NCBI GenBank assembly: GCA_902606115.1
Contig: CACLFM010000003.1
Span: forward strand, 1 to 64,000
DNA length: 64,000 nt
Direction: 5' to 3'
Origin: an uncultured Pelagibacteraceae bacterium
GTDB taxonomy: Bacteria; Pseudomonadota; Alphaproteobacteria; Pelagibacterales; Pelagibacteraceae
Position numbers and translations under genes: made by a program. This document shows positions 16,834-27,112 of the stretch, piece by piece. Each line of letters begins with the position of its first letter. Position 1 is the first letter of the stretch. The notes under the pieces were generated by a model. It saw nothing but the letters and a program-made list of their open reading frames with translations, made no database searches and was not told where the DNA came from.

Positions 16834-19231
16834 TTGTTCTAATGCCAAAAGGTTTTATCAAGATAATCAGACATGGAAGTAATGTTAAAACTAACAGCAT
16901 AGCTAAAAGCATTGCTATGCCTGTAAAAATTCCAAAATAAATAGTTGGTATAAAATTAGATAACACAAGTATTGAGAAACCAAAAACTATTGTTATTGAT
17001 GTATTTAATATGGCTATACCTACGGTGGAATGACAAATTTTTACAACCTCATTGTAATTATTATTATTTTTAAATTCTTCAATAAATCTGTAAATATAAT
17101 GTATGCTATTATCTACTGCTATTCCAATTGTGATTGCAGCTATAGTTATAGTCATCATATCTAAAGGAATATTTAATAATCCAATTAACCCTAAAATTGC
17201 GAATGCTGCTATAAAATTTGGTATTACTCCAATAAGAGATATTTTGACATTTTTGAATAAAATCAAAAACATTAAAAATATACCTAACATAACTAAGCCG
17301 AGGGTTAAAATTTGAGATTTAAATAAACTTTGCAAAAGATTATTAAATAATATTAAAACACCGCCTAGTTTAAACTCATCATCTTTTAAACCGATCTCAC
17401 TTTTAATTTCTGAATTAATTTTATTTATTAGCTGATTTCTTCTTAAACCCTCTGATGAGTCTTTTATTCTTAAATTAATTCTAGCTTCATTATTTGTGAC
17501 AGATATGTAGGGATCGACGATTTCTTTTTTTATTGTTTCTGGAAGTTTGCTGTACAATACCCCCATTTCTAAAGTCCCTAGTTCTTTATCATTATTAAGT
17601 TTAGTAGCTATTTCAATAATTGAGTAAAAAGATAAAACTTTGCCAACATAATCTAATTTTTCTAAATATAGATGAACATTTTTTATTCTGTCTATCTTAT
17701 CTTTAGTGAACCAATATTTATTTGGGTCATCCTCGCTATTTTCTTCATCCCAATCCTCAAATTGGTCCTCTTCATCATTGGAAAGTTCAACTTCTTCATT
17801 ACCAAATTTAAGTATGATATTTAGAGGAGTTGTTCCTCCCAACTTTTCATCAATTAGCTTCATGCCTTTATAAATTTCAGTATCCTTACTAAAATAATTT
17901 ATAAAACTATTTTCAACTTTTAGTTTTGAAATACCAAATATACTTACGATAATTAACAAAACTGATATTATTGAAATTAATTTCACATTATTTATAGAAA
18001 ATTTTGAAAGTAGTTTAGTGAATGATGAAAATGATTTATCTTCAACATCAACATGCCTATATTCAAATAAATTTAATAGCGTTGGAAGTAAGGTAAAAGT
18101 AACAACAAAAGATGTTAGTAGCCCAAATGACATCATTAGACCAAAATCAATAATAGGTTTTATGTCACTAAATACCAATGACATAAATGCACACATTGTT
18201 GTAAGAACTGTATAAATAATTGGCCAAACCATTTTCTCAGTTGTCAATGTAAGAATTTCGAACAAAGATGAATTAGGAGATTTTCTTCTTAATTGAAGAA
18301 ATCTTGTACTCATATGAATATTCATTGCCATTGTTAATATTAACATTAAAGCGATAAAATTGGATGAGATAACTGTCACCTTCCAATTCATTATACCTAA
18401 AAAACCCATCATGATTAGAACTGAAAAAAAACAACTACTTATAGGAACCACAATCCAAATTAAATTTCTAAAGACATACCATAAGGTAAATACAATAAAT
18501 AAGAAAACACCTAAACCAAAAATTATTATATCGCTTTTTATAAAAGTCATCATGTCATCAGCGATCATGGGTATTCCACCTAAATGAATTTTTCCAATAT
18601 TTTCAAAAGATTTAATTACTTCTCTAATTTCAATTATATTTTGATGCCTCTCTTTTTTTAAATTATCTTTATATTTTTCAATTTCCCATTTACTATTAAA
18701 GGCGTTGATCTGAGGTTTTTCAGTTTGTTTAATATTAACAATAATTCCTGTTGTTTTACCGTCTTCACTTATAACAAGGTTTTTAAATACAGGACTATTC
18801 AAAATTTCTTGAAAACCCCTATCTCTATCAACATTATCATCCTTGAGCGTTCTAAAATTTTTTATTCTATCCATTAAAGGATCATCAGAACTATCAAGCA
18901 ATGGAACATCTAGAATTGTAACTGTATTGTGCACCCAATCTAAACTTTGAATTTTATATTTAAGACTTAAGATATTGTTAATCGTATTTTCAGATATAAT
19001 TTTATCTTTGGGTGTAAGTGTTAGGACTAAAAATTCTTTTGTACCAAATTTTTCATTAATTTCTTGTAAATATTTTAGATCTGGATCACCCTCGATTAGC
19101 AAAGTTTCTGACGATGCATCTAATCTAAAATCTTTTGATTTATAACCAAAAATAAGAGCTATAATTATTAATAATAATAGAACTATTTTTGGTTTGCTAA
19201 GTATAAAAGTTTGATAAATTTTAGAAACCAT
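16826..19231 (-). CDS. RND superfamily (MMPL-type) exporter
   Basis: 801-residue membrane protein with two repeats, each a single helix, a large periplasmic domain and a bundle of five helices. The first helix is at about 10-28. Segments such as FIALMLILTMAMNIHMSTRFLQL (repeat 1) and AAITIGIAVDNSIHYIYRFIEEF (repeat 2) carry the RND/MMPL core. An acidic run EEDQFEDWDEENSEDDPNKYW lies in the second periplasmic domain. Related proteins move hopanoids or other lipids, but the substrate here is unknown. It is 25 bases after dnaB and overlaps cvpA. Confidence 0.88.
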   Translation of the reverse strand: MVSKIYQTFILSKPKIVLLLLIIIALIFGYKSKDFRLDASSETLLIEGDPDLKYLQEINEKFGTKEFLVLTLTPKDKIISENTINNILSLKYKIQSLDWVHNTVTILDVPLLDSSDDPLMDRIKNFRTLKDDNVDRDRGFQEILNSPVFKNLVISEDGKTTGIIVNIKQTEKPQINAFNSKWEIEKYKDNLKKERHQNIIEIREVIKSFENIGKIHLGGIPMIADDMMTFIKSDIIIFGLGVFLFIVFTLWYVFRNLIWIVVPISSCFFSVLIMMGFLGIMNWKVTVISSNFIALMLILTMAMNIHMSTRFLQLRRKSPNSSLFEILTLTTEKMVWPIIYTVLTTMCAFMSLVFSDIKPIIDFGLMMSFGLLTSFVVTFTLLPTLLNLFEYRHVDVEDKSFSSFTKLLSKFSINNVKLISIISVLLIIVSIFGISKLKVENSFINYFSKDTEIYKGMKLIDEKLGGTTPLNIILKFGNEEVELSNDEEDQFEDWDEENSEDDPNKYWFTKDKIDRIKNVHLYLEKLDYVGKVLSFYSIIEIATKLNNDKELGTLEMGVLYSKLPETIKKEIVDPYISVTNNEARINLRIKDSSEGLRRNQLINKINSEIKSEIGLKDDEFKLGGVLILFNNLLQSLFKSQILTLGLVMLGIFLMFLILFKNVKISLIGVIPNFIAAFAILGLIGLLNIPLDMMTITIAAITIGIAVDNSIHYIYRFIEEFKNNNNYNEVVKICHSTVGIAILNTSITIVFGFSILVLSNFIPTIYFGIFTGIAMLLAMLLVLTLLPCLIILIKPFGIRTNV

Positions 19232-19256
19232 TCAACTGTAAATATACTATTTTATA

Positions 19257-20675
19257 TTAACTATTTACAGCATCTTTAAATTTAGTAAACATTTCCTCGA
19301 ATTCTAGCATTACATTCCCTGTAGGACCATGTCTTTGTTTGCCAATGATTAATTCTGCAAGATGAGACACTTCATTCATTTTAGCTTGCCATTCAGCATG
19401 TTCAACTGTTGCAGGCCTAGGTTCTTTAGCTTTTAAATAGTACGATTCTCTGTAAACAAACATAACTACATCTGCGTCTTGTTCAATTGATCCAGATTCT
19501 CTTAAATCTGAAAGTAGAGGTTTCTTATCATCTCTTTGTTCTACAGCCCTGGACAACTGGGATAACGCTAATACTGGCACTGATAGCTCTTTAGCTAGCG
19601 CTTTTAAGCCTTGAGTTATTTCAGATATTTCTTGTACTCTACCTTCTTTTACAGCAAAAGTAGCTCTCATCAGTTGTATATAATCAATTACAACCATGTC
19701 TAACCCATAGAGTCTTTTTATCCGCCTAGCCCTGTTAGATAATGCTGCAACACTTATAGCTGGTGTTTCATCTATATATAAAGGAAGTTCAGAAATATTT
19801 TTAGAAGTTTCAATGAATTGTTCGAACTGTTCCTCAGAAATTTTTCCTCGTCTAATATCATTTGATTTTATTCTAGATTGTTCAGCAAGTATTCTGGTTG
19901 ATAGTTGTTCCGAAGACATTTCTAAGGAAAAAAAGGCTATAGAACCTTTTTTTCCAATTTCTTGAATTTTGCTTGCCGCATGGAATGCAATATTTGTTGC
20001 TAAGGCAGTTTTACCCATTGATGGTCTTCCAGCAATTATAATTAAATCGGATTTATGTAGACCTCCCAATCTATCATCTAAATCTTTTAAACCAGTTGGT
20101 ACGCCAACTATCCCTTCCTCATTTTTATATGCACTAGAAGCCATTTCTATCGTTTGTTTAATTGCCTCATCAAATTTTATTAATGAGGAGTTAAAAGAAC
20201 CTTTTTCAGCTAGGTCATAAAGAATTTTTTCAGAATTTTCGATTATTGACTGTCCACTCACATTAAGATCACTTACTTTTGCGCTATCAATAATGTTTTC
20301 AGAGATTTTAATTAACTCTCTTCTTACATACATATCATAAATTATTTTAGAATATTCTATAGATTGGCGAGATGAAGTAGAAAATTTAGTAATCTTGATT
20401 AAATACTCTGGGACATTTAAGTCATCTTTTTCATTCTCAAAATAACTTTTTAAAGTAATAGGATTAGCTAACATTCCTTTATAAATCAGATTATTTATTG
20501 AAGAATAAATTTTTTGATGGAGTGGGTCATAAAAATTATTTTCAGATATAATAGAACTTATATCATCAAATATCTCATTAGAAGTTAGTAGAGAACCTAT
20601 TACCGCTTGTTCAGCTTCAATGTTATTAGGTAGCTGGTTAGTATCACTTGATACAAGAGATAAATTTTTAATCAC
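19257..20675 (-). CDS. dnaB: Replicative DNA helicase DnaB
   Basis: 472-residue hexameric helicase of the replication fork. The N-terminal primase-interacting domain (NIEAEQAVIGSLL) is followed by the RecA-like motor: Walker A GRPSMGKT (216-223), Walker B LDMVVIDYIQLM, ALSQLSRAVEQR and LRESGSIEQDADVVMFVYRE. The length matches E. coli DnaB (471). The start codon appears to be GTG at 20675, since a stop lies in frame three codons upstream. It is downstream of rpsF-rpsR-rplI after a 77-base gap, the usual bacterial order. Confidence 0.96.
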   Translation of the reverse strand: MIKNLSLVSSDTNQLPNNIEAEQAVIGSLLTSNEIFDDISSIISENNFYDPLHQKIYSSINNLIYKGMLANPITLKSYFENEKDDLNVPEYLIKITKFSTSSRQSIEYSKIIYDMYVRRELIKISENIIDSAKVSDLNVSGQSIIENSEKILYDLAEKGSFNSSLIKFDEAIKQTIEMASSAYKNEEGIVGVPTGLKDLDDRLGGLHKSDLIIIAGRPSMGKTALATNIAFHAASKIQEIGKKGSIAFFSLEMSSEQLSTRILAEQSRIKSNDIRRGKISEEQFEQFIETSKNISELPLYIDETPAISVAALSNRARRIKRLYGLDMVVIDYIQLMRATFAVKEGRVQEISEITQGLKALAKELSVPVLALSQLSRAVEQRDDKKPLLSDLRESGSIEQDADVVMFVYRESYYLKAKEPRPATVEHAEWQAKMNEVSHLAELIIGKQRHGPTGNVMLEFEEMFTKFKDAVNS

Positions 20676-20752
20676 TATTAATCATACATTCATTATTTAA
20701 TTAAAAAAACAAATTTATAATAATAAAAATCCTGGGGAAAAAAATGTATAGT

Positions 20753-21211
20753 TTATTTGCCTTGATCTAACGTATCAACTTTAATTTTAATCTCCGCTTG
20801 AACTTCTGAATGTAAATCTATTTTTACTTGAAATGTTCCCAAAGATTTTATTTCTTTCAAAGGTTGTATTGATGAAGGTTTTATCTCAATTTTCTCATTT
20901 TCATGAATAAGTTTAGAAATTTCGGTAGGTTTAATCGAACCGTAAAGATCATTATTTTCTGTGACTAATTTTTTAACCACAAATAATTTATTATTAATTT
21001 TTTCTAAAAGTTGTTTTGCAATTTTTCTTTTCTCCATGTCTTTTTTGCCAAGCTCTATTTTAATTGACTCTACTTGTTTAACGTTTTCTTTTGAAGCATA
21101 TAAAGCTTTTTGATTTGCTATTAAATAGTTTCTCGCAAAACCTCTTTTAACATCAATTATTTCTCCGATCGATCCAATTTTTTTTAGATTTTCTAATAAT
21201 ATTACCTTCAT
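20753..21211 (-). CDS. rplI: 50S ribosomal protein L9
   Basis: 152-residue L9, a component of the large ribosomal subunit. The N-terminal RNA-binding domain MKVILLENLKKIGSIGEIID and VKRGFARNYLIANQKALYA are conserved, followed by the long connecting helix and a C-terminal domain (SIKPTEISKLI). It starts two bases after the rpsR stop. Last gene of the rpsF-rpsR-rplI operon. Confidence 0.96.
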   Translation of the reverse strand: MKVILLENLKKIGSIGEIIDVKRGFARNYLIANQKALYASKENVKQVESIKIELGKKDMEKRKIAKQLLEKINNKLFVVKKLVTENNDLYGSIKPTEISKLIHENEKIEIKPSSIQPLKEIKSLGTFQVKIDLHSEVQAEIKIKVDTLDQGK

Positions 21212-21213
21212 AT

Positions 21214-21486
21214 TTAAACTAATGCTAAATTTCTTGCTCTTTTAATTGAGAGAGAAAGTTCTCTTTGTTTTTTTTGTGAAATATTTGTAATCCTTGAAGG
21301 TAAAATTTTACCATTTTCAGAAACATATCTTTTTAGTAGCTTAATATTTTTATAATCAACAGTCGGCGCCCCTTTAGAGGATAGAGGGCAAGCCTTTTTA
21401 AATTTATACTTATTTGGCTGGAATATACTTAGCTTAGAGAAGTTACTCGACCTATTTTTTTTTGAATTACTTTTTCTATTTTTCAC
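21214..21486 (-). CDS. rpsR: 30S ribosomal protein S18
   Basis: 90-residue S18. The conserved region is [27 protein letters not shown] (given here in part: residues about 45-70) and the end is [16 protein letters not shown]. The N-terminus has a basic, lysine- and serine-rich extension compared with E. coli S18 (75 residues). The start shares one base with the rpsF stop. Confidence 0.95.
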   Translation of the reverse strand: MKNRKSNSKKNRSSNFSKLSIFQPNKYKFKKACPLSSKGAPTVDYKNIKLLKRYVSENGKILPSRITNISQKKQRELSLSIKRARNLALV

Positions 21487-21815
21487 TAATTTTTTTCCTC
21501 TTTAACAAAGTAATTAGTTTCAAGATCAAATTTCTTAACTCTGACTGTTAAAAATCTTAATAAATTTTTGTCTAATCTTTCACTTTTTTCTAGTTTTCTA
21601 ATTAATGATCCATCACATTCTATTTTAAAATGAATATAGTTTCCTTTTTTATTTTTTTTTATTAAATAAGACAAATTCATTAATCCCCATTCTTGAGTTT
21701 GCACTATATTACCTTTATTTTTTAGAATTAACTCTGAATATTTTTCTTTAATTTGTTTAATCTGAGATATTGAAGTATCTTGTCTAGCGATAATTGTATG
21801 TTCGTAATTACTCAT
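21486..21815 (-). CDS. rpsF: 30S ribosomal protein S6
   Basis: 109-residue S6, which pairs with S18 in the platform of the small subunit. Seen are [13 protein letters not shown], the central [20 protein letters not shown] and the end [12 protein letters not shown]. It is the first gene of the minus-strand ribosomal operon and is divergent from fabD, with 73 bases between starts. Confidence 0.95.
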   Translation of the reverse strand: MSNYEHTIIARQDTSISQIKQIKEKYSELILKNKGNIVQTQEWGLMNLSYLIKKNKKGNYIHFKIECDGSLIRKLEKSERLDKNLLRFLTVRVKKFDLETNYFVKEEKN

Positions 21816-21832
21816 TATTTATATAAAAAAAG

Positions 21833-21870
21833 TTGATATACTATTATAATAGTTTTAATACAAGAGTTAA
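21833..21870. promoter_or_regulatory. Divergent promoters for rpsF and fabD
   Basis: Minus strand: TTAACT (plus 21870-21865), 16 bases, then TATAAT (plus 21848-21843), a good sigma70-like promoter giving a leader of about 20 bases before rpsF. Plus strand: TTGATA (21833-21838), 17 bases, TAATAC (21856-21861), placing a start about 20 bases before fabD. Both are read by eye; the AT-rich background makes false matches easy. Confidence 0.4.
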
Positions 21871-21888
21871 TATTATAGAAAAAATTAA

Positions 21889-22815
21889 ATGTTTTCCGTA
21901 GTTTTTCCAGGTCAGGGATCGCAAAAAGTAGGTATGGCCAAGGAATTTTTTGACAAGTTTGAAGTAGTTAAAAATATATATAAAGAGGCCGATGATTTGC
22001 TTGATCTACCAATTACAAAAATTATATTTGAAGGACCTGATAATAAATTAAATTTAACTGAAAATACTCAACCTGCTATTTTTTTAACAAGCTATGCAAT
22101 TTTCACTGTTGCTAAAAAAGAATTTGGATTTAATTTTGATAAAGCAAATTTTATTGCAGGACATTCCTTGGGAGAGTATTCGGCTCTATGTTGTTATGGT
22201 GCTTTAAAATTTGAAGATACTTTAAAAATATTGAAAAAAAGAGGTAAGTCTATGCAAGATGCAATACCTACTGAAGAAGGAAGTATGCTGGCAGTTTTAG
22301 GTAGTGATTTAAAGGTAATTGAGGATATTTTAAAAATCAACAATCATAAGTGTTATATTGCTAATGACAATTCTCCTCAACAAGTTGTTTTAAGTGGCTT
22401 AAAAAAAAGTATCGATTTATTTTCTGAAGATTTAGCTAAATTAAAAATTAAAAATATAAAACTTAATGTTAGCGCACCTTTTCACTGTAAACTAATGAAA
22501 ACTGCCACAGAGAATATGAGAGAAAAAATTTTAAATTTAAATTTTAAAGATATTAAAATTCCTATAATTTCTAATTATTCGGCAAAACCATCAATTTCAA
22601 ATTCTGAAATCAAAAATTTATTAGTTTCACAAATTGAAGGAAGAGTTAGATGGATGGAAAGTGTAAATTTTATGATCAATGAAGGAACTAACAATTTTAT
22701 AGAAATTGGACCAGGAAAAGTGTTATCTGGTCTAATAAAAAGGATAAATAAAAACGTTAATTTTAAATCTCTAAATAGTATACAAGATATAAAAGAATTG
22801 GATTTATATGTTTAA
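21889..22815 (+). CDS. fabD: Malonyl-CoA:ACP transacylase
   Basis: 308-residue enzyme that loads malonyl groups onto acyl carrier protein. It has FPGQGSQKVGM (6-16) at the N-terminus, the nucleophile Ser93 in AGHSLGEYSAL, and the catalytic His in SAPFHCKLM. The end IEIGPGKVLSGLIKRI is family typical. It overlaps fabG by 8 bases and opens the fabD-fabG-acpP-gmk operon. Confidence 0.96.
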   Translation: MFSVVFPGQGSQKVGMAKEFFDKFEVVKNIYKEADDLLDLPITKIIFEGPDNKLNLTENTQPAIFLTSYAIFTVAKKEFGFNFDKANFIAGHSLGEYSALCCYGALKFEDTLKILKKRGKSMQDAIPTEEGSMLAVLGSDLKVIEDILKINNHKCYIANDNSPQQVVLSGLKKSIDLFSEDLAKLKIKNIKLNVSAPFHCKLMKTATENMREKILNLNFKDIKIPIISNYSAKPSISNSEIKNLLVSQIEGRVRWMESVNFMINEGTNNFIEIGPGKVLSGLIKRINKNVNFKSLNSIQDIKELDLYV

Positions 22816-23545
22816 CTTAAAAAATAAAAAAGTAATTGTTACGGGAGCAACTGGAGGCATTGGAAATGCTATAATTAAATTTTTCATTCAAAATGAATCC
22901 AAGGTGCTTGCTACTGGAACAAATGAAGAAAAATTAAAATTTCTAAATGAAAAATATAGTAATTTATTAACAAGCAAATTTGATATTTCGAAACATGAAG
23001 AAATTGAAAAATTCATCGATAACTCGTCTAAAGTTTTAGATGGTGGACCTGATATATTAATAAACAATGCAGGAATAACTAGAGATAATTTATCATTAAG
23101 AATGTCATCCAAAGAATGGAATGAGGTTTTAGATTTAAATCTTACATCAACTTTTTTACTTTGCAAATTCACTTTAAAAAAAATGATAAAAAATAAATAC
23201 GGAAAAGTTGTAAACATCACATCAGTAGTGGGTCACACAGGAAATGTTGGGCAAGCAAATTATGCCGCTTCTAAATCTGGTATAATTGGATTCTCTAAAA
23301 GTCTATCTTTGGAATATGCAAAAAAAAATATCAATATAAACTGTGTTTCACCTGGTTTTATTGAAACACAAATGACTGACAAAATTGATCCAAAATTTAA
23401 GGAATTAATTATATCAAAAATTCCCTCAAATCGTCTTGGATCACCAGACGACGTAGCAAATGTTGTTGCATTTTTATCTTCAGATTTAGCCAATTATATA
23501 ACTGGTGAAACAATTCATGTTAATGGAGGTATGTATTTAGGTTGA
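22808..23545 (+). CDS. fabG: 3-oxoacyl-ACP reductase
   Basis: 245-residue SDR that reduces 3-ketoacyl-ACP with NADPH. The cofactor loop is [11 protein letters not shown], the NAG motif is [11 protein letters not shown], and the catalytic segment is [22 protein letters not shown] with Ser, Tyr and Lys. The C-terminus [14 protein letters not shown] and [15 protein letters not shown] match FabG. It lies between fabD and acpP, which fixes the assignment among the many SDRs. Confidence 0.96.
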   Translation: MFNLKNKKVIVTGATGGIGNAIIKFFIQNESKVLATGTNEEKLKFLNEKYSNLLTSKFDISKHEEIEKFIDNSSKVLDGGPDILINNAGITRDNLSLRMSSKEWNEVLDLNLTSTFLLCKFTLKKMIKNKYGKVVNITSVVGHTGNVGQANYAASKSGIIGFSKSLSLEYAKKNININCVSPGFIETQMTDKIDPKFKELIISKIPSNRLGSPDDVANVVAFLSSDLANYITGETIHVNGGMYLG

Positions 23546-23594
23546 CAAAACTTCTATTTTATTTATTAAGAAAAAATCAAACAAAGGATTCAAT

Positions 23595-23834
23595 ATGTCA
23601 GAAGAAATATCAAGTAAAGTAAAAAAAATAGTAGCAGATCATTTAGGTATTGACGAAAGCAAGGTTACTGATGAAGCAAGTTTCATTGATGATCTTGGTG
23701 CCGATAGTTTAGATACGGTTGAATTAGTAATGGCTTTCGAAGAGGAATTTGGGTCCGAAATCTCAGATAGCGAAGCTGAAAAAATTCTAACAGTTGGTGA
23801 CGCTATAAAATTTATAGAGAGTAAAAGTAACTAA
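23595..23834 (+). CDS. acpP: Acyl carrier protein
   Basis: 79-residue acidic ACP. The 4'-phosphopantetheine attachment site is Ser38 in [13 protein letters not shown]. An AAAGGA ribosome site precedes the ATG. The gene is followed after only 6 bases by gmk; fabF, which commonly follows acpP in alphaproteobacteria, is not here. Confidence 0.97.
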   Translation: MSEEISSKVKKIVADHLGIDESKVTDEASFIDDLGADSLDTVELVMAFEEEFGSEISDSEAEKILTVGDAIKFIESKSN

Positions 23835-23840
23835 TTTTAG

Positions 23841-24470
23841 ATGTCCTTACAAAAAAGGGGAGCGATGATAATACTTTCATCCCCTTCTGGAGCAGGTAAA
23901 ACTACGTTAGTTAAGCTGATTTCAAAAAATAAAAAATATTTTACTTCAATTTCACACACTACTAGAACTCCTAGATTAAATGAAACTGATGGCATTGATT
24001 ATTTTTTTATAGATAGAAAACAATTTCAAAACTTAATTAATGAAAATGAATTTTTAGAATATGCTAAGGTATTTGATAATTATTATGGCACCCAAAAAAA
24101 AAGTATTATTGATAAACTAGATGAAGGAAAAAATGTAATATTCGATATTGATTGGCAAGGAACAGAGCAAATTATAAAACGAAATTTAAATTATAAGTTA
24201 ATTTCAATATTTATATTACCTCCGAGTAAAAAAGTTTTACATGAACGTTTATCAAATAGAGATATGAAAGATAAATTAATTGTAGAAGAAAGAATGAAAC
24301 AGTTTGATAAAGATATACTTCATTGGATAAATTATAATTATGTGGTTATAAATGATGATTTAAACAGCTGCTATGACAAAATTATTAGTATTTTAGATAA
24401 TGAATTAAATAATAAAAAAAGTAATTATGATAAAGTTTTTATTGAAAAACATATAAAAAAACTACTTTAA
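23841..24470 (+). CDS. gmk: Guanylate kinase
   Basis: 209-residue kinase converting GMP to GDP with ATP. The P-loop is [11 protein letters not shown] (13-23), followed by the GMP-binding [20 protein letters not shown] and [10 protein letters not shown]. The C-terminal 20 residues are lysine-rich. It is convergent with rsmA; their ends overlap by 9 bases. Confidence 0.95.
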   Translation: MSLQKRGAMIILSSPSGAGKTTLVKLISKNKKYFTSISHTTRTPRLNETDGIDYFFIDRKQFQNLINENEFLEYAKVFDNYYGTQKKSIIDKLDEGKNVIFDIDWQGTEQIIKRNLNYKLISIFILPPSKKVLHERLSNRDMKDKLIVEERMKQFDKDILHWINYNYVVINDDLNSCYDKIISILDNELNNKKSNYDKVFIEKHIKKLL

Positions 24471-25244
24471 ATTATTTTCAAATTCTATTACTAACTTAAG
24501 AAATTTTTCAATTGATATATTCTGTGGTCTATCTGTTAGTTTAATATTGATTGTTTTTGATAAAGAATCGTAATTTTTAAACAATTTAATAAAATTTTTT
24601 TTTATCATTTTTCTTCTTTGGCTAAAAAAAATCTTCGTAATTTTTTCAAGATTTTTGGGATTGTTTATTTTTATTATGTCATTTCTCGGAGTAAATTCTA
24701 ACAACGTACTTTTAATTTTTGGTCTTGGTAAAAAACATTCTGGAGCGATGTCAAAAATTTTTTTTATATTAAATTTCCAATTAGCTAAAATTGTTATGCG
24801 ACTATAGTTTTTAGTATTTACATTTGCAATTATTCTATCTGCTACTTCTTTCTGAAACATAAGTATTAATTTTTTAAATTTAATTTTTTCACTTAAACAC
24901 CAGTAAGCAAATATTTGTGTCGATATATTATAAGGTAAGTTGCCATATACTAAAAATTGGTCCTCATAAAAACTTTCGGGAAGTTTAAGTACATCATTGT
25001 TAATTATTTTGATTTTTTTTTTAAATTTTTTTTCTAAAATTTTTACCAGTTTAGAATCTTTTTCAATTACTATTGTGGTTTTTGGATTTGCTTTAATTAA
25101 ATATTCTGTGAGATTTCCAGTTCCAGGCCCTACTTCAAGAACTTTGTCCTCTTTGGAGATATTTCCAATATTTGCAATTTTTTTAAGAATATTTTTATCA
25201 ATAAGAAAATTTTGCCCTAAACTTTTTTTAGCTTTAAATTGCAT
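24462..25244 (-). CDS. rsmA: 16S rRNA (adenine1518-N6/adenine1519-N6)-dimethyltransferase
   Basis: 260-residue KsgA/RsmA, which dimethylates two adenines at the 3' end of 16S rRNA. Signatures are [11 protein letters not shown] at the N-terminus, the SAM motif [16 protein letters not shown], and the catalytic NLPYNIS. I chose ATG 25244 (MQFKAKK): this matches family N-termini and gives an 11-base overlap with pdxA, while a start at 25271 would add nine non-conserved residues lying within pdxA. Confidence 0.94.
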   Translation of the reverse strand: MQFKAKKSLGQNFLIDKNILKKIANIGNISKEDKVLEVGPGTGNLTEYLIKANPKTTIVIEKDSKLVKILEKKFKKKIKIINNDVLKLPESFYEDQFLVYGNLPYNISTQIFAYWCLSEKIKFKKLILMFQKEVADRIIANVNTKNYSRITILANWKFNIKKIFDIAPECFLPRPKIKSTLLEFTPRNDIIKINNPKNLEKITKIFFSQRRKMIKKNFIKLFKNYDSLSKTINIKLTDRPQNISIEKFLKLVIEFENNLK

Positions 25245-26193
25245 ATTTTTCAAAAAAACGTATGGCCTCAATGAGACTTTCTGGGTCTGATTTATTTTTT
25301 CCTAACATTTGAACATTAGGACCATGATCAGGTGAAATTCTTATAAACGGCAAACCTATTGTTATGTTAATTGCTTTAAAACCATATAAAGTTTTCATTG
25401 GTCCTAGTACTTGGTCGTGATACATACCAAAAATAACATCAAATTTTTTTGAATTCTCTTTTAAAAAAATTGTATCTGATGCATATGGACCTTTAATACG
25501 TATTTTATTTTTTTTTAAATGTTTAATTGCGGGAATAATCTCTTTTTTTTCTTTGTTTTCTGATCCAAAACTTTCACAATGTGGATTTAATCCAGTGATA
25601 GCTATATTAGGTTTCTTTCTCAATACTTTTTGATAGAAAGTATTAATTTTTTTAATTTTACTAATAATATTTTCTTTTTTAATATTTTTAGAAACTTTTG
25701 AAATAGGTATATGCGTTGTAAGCGGACTAACACTCAACTTCTTATTATAAATTAACATTACTGGATCTTTAACATTTGTTTTTTTTGCTAAATACTCTGT
25801 AATCCCATTAAATCTTCCTTTCAAAAAAGTTTTTTTAGAAATTGGTCCATTGATTAAACCTACACATTTTATAGTTTTTCTTATCTCAAGGGCTTTATTG
25901 AATGAAGCTTTGATATATTCATTTGATTCTGAAGTAATTTTTTTTTTTGAAAAAGAAAATTTATTATAATTTATGTCTATTAAATTAATCTTTCCCTTTT
26001 TTATATTAGATAAATCTTCCTTTAATTCATTAAATTTTAAACGATAATTGAATCTGTCTATATTTTTTTTCAATATTAATTTTGAAGAGATTAAAATTAC
26101 TGGATTATGTATTTTTTTAAAAGCTTTAAGCAATATTTCAATAAAAATACTTTGTGGTTCACCTCCAATAATAATAATTGGATTAGAATTCAT
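25234..26193 (-). CDS. pdxA: 4-hydroxythreonine-4-phosphate dehydrogenase
   Basis: 319-residue pyridoxal-phosphate biosynthesis enzyme that oxidises 4-phosphohydroxy-L-threonine. Seen are INGPISKKTF, the metal-binding THIPISKVSK, ITGLNPHCESFG and GMYHDQVLGPMKTL, with RISPDHGPNVQM near the end. The order surA-pdxA-rsmA is conserved in proteobacteria. Its start overlaps surA by 11 bases. Confidence 0.94.
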   Translation of the reverse strand: MNSNPIIIIGGEPQSIFIEILLKAFKKIHNPVILISSKLILKKNIDRFNYRLKFNELKEDLSNIKKGKINLIDINYNKFSFSKKKITSESNEYIKASFNKALEIRKTIKCVGLINGPISKKTFLKGRFNGITEYLAKKTNVKDPVMLIYNKKLSVSPLTTHIPISKVSKNIKKENIISKIKKINTFYQKVLRKKPNIAITGLNPHCESFGSENKEKKEIIPAIKHLKKNKIRIKGPYASDTIFLKENSKKFDVIFGMYHDQVLGPMKTLYGFKAINITIGLPFIRISPDHGPNVQMLGKNKSDPESLIEAIRFFEKYAI

Positions 26194-27112
26194 TAATTAC
26201 GGCTTTATTATAAATTCTTTTATAGTGGAGTGTTGAGTACATAGTTAATTGTCTGTTTCTTTCAAAATTTAAGGCTTTTTTAAATTGATCTTCTTTATCA
26301 GTTTCTAATAATTGATTTTTTTTATCAATCAATTTAATTAAAATAAAACCTCCAGGCACAGTAATAGCTTCAGTAAATTCTCCAATATTAAGATTTTTAA
26401 TTTGCTCAGAAATTTTATTTGAAAGCTGTGTTTTGTAAACCCAACCTATTTTACCACCGTTTTTTTTACTTTCGGAAACGCTATAAATTTTTGCAGTTTC
26501 TTCAAAACCTATCTTTTCAATGCTCTCTTTTATCTTATTAAATTTAGCTTTAAGATTTTCGTTTTCATTTATGGTAAAAATTATTTCTGATAATAATAAA
26601 TTTTCAACAGAATTTTTTGTATTAATTTGATTAATTTTGTTCATAATTTTAGCCTTATCAATTAAAATTGCATTATTAAATTTTCTTACAATGTAATCAT
26701 TCCAGGCTATTTCAATTGCTATTTTTTTTTCAACCATACTTAAGTTAATTTCATAATCTAATAAGTGATTTTTAAATTCTTCCACATTAGTTATTCCTAT
26801 GCCAGAGTATAAATCTGTTATAATTTTTTTAATAATTTCATTGTCTGAAATTATTTCATATTGTCTTTCAATTTCGATTTTTTTAATTTTTTCATTAATT
26901 GCAGATTCCACCGCATAAAGATTAATATTTTTTAAGGATAAATTTCTTAAATTTGGATTCAGAGCTAATAAATAGTTTTTTTCATTTTTTACGTCAATAT
27001 TTGTGATAATTTGGTTATTTACCTTTGCCTTTATAAATATTTCAGAATAAGCAATTTTGAAGTTAATTGCTAAAAAGAAAATAAATATTCCTACAAAAAT
27101 TTTTTTTTTCAT
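26183..27112 (-). CDS. surA: SurA-like periplasmic peptidyl-prolyl isomerase/chaperone
   Basis: 309-residue exported protein. The N-terminal signal peptide (KKKIFVGIFIFFLAINFKIAYS) is followed by a SurA-type N domain (IKAKVNNQIITNIDVKNE) and a single parvulin-like domain at about 170-275 (LLSEIIFTINENE, KNGGKIGWV, GGFILIKLID). E. coli SurA has two parvulin domains; only one is clear here, as in many alphaproteobacteria. It assists folding of outer-membrane proteins such as LptD, whose gene is upstream with an ATGA overlap. Confidence 0.86.
   Translation of the reverse strand: MKKKIFVGIFIFFLAINFKIAYSEIFIKAKVNNQIITNIDVKNEKNYLLALNPNLRNLSLKNINLYAVESAINEKIKKIEIERQYEIISDNEIIKKIITDLYSGIGITNVEEFKNHLLDYEINLSMVEKKIAIEIAWNDYIVRKFNNAILIDKAKIMNKINQINTKNSVENLLLSEIIFTINENENLKAKFNKIKESIEKIGFEETAKIYSVSESKKNGGKIGWVYKTQLSNKISEQIKNLNIGEFTEAITVPGGFILIKLIDKKNQLLETDKEDQFKKALNFERNRQLTMYSTLHYKRIYNKAVINEF

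Noticed and set aside
21843..21850. ATTATAAT palindrome as an operator between rpsF and fabD
   Set aside because: It is explained by a -10 hexamer and by the AT-rich background; no larger symmetry is present.
22888..23220. Minus-strand frame inside fabG
   Set aside because: It is entirely antisense to a strongly conserved gene and has no recognisable domain or ribosome site; it is a composition effect. The same applies to other antisense frames in dnaB, aspS, pepA, thiG, lptD and glnA.
25245..25271. Longer start for rsmA at 25271
   Set aside because: It adds nine residues not found in the family and lies inside pdxA; ATG 25244 fits the conserved KKSLGQNFL start.
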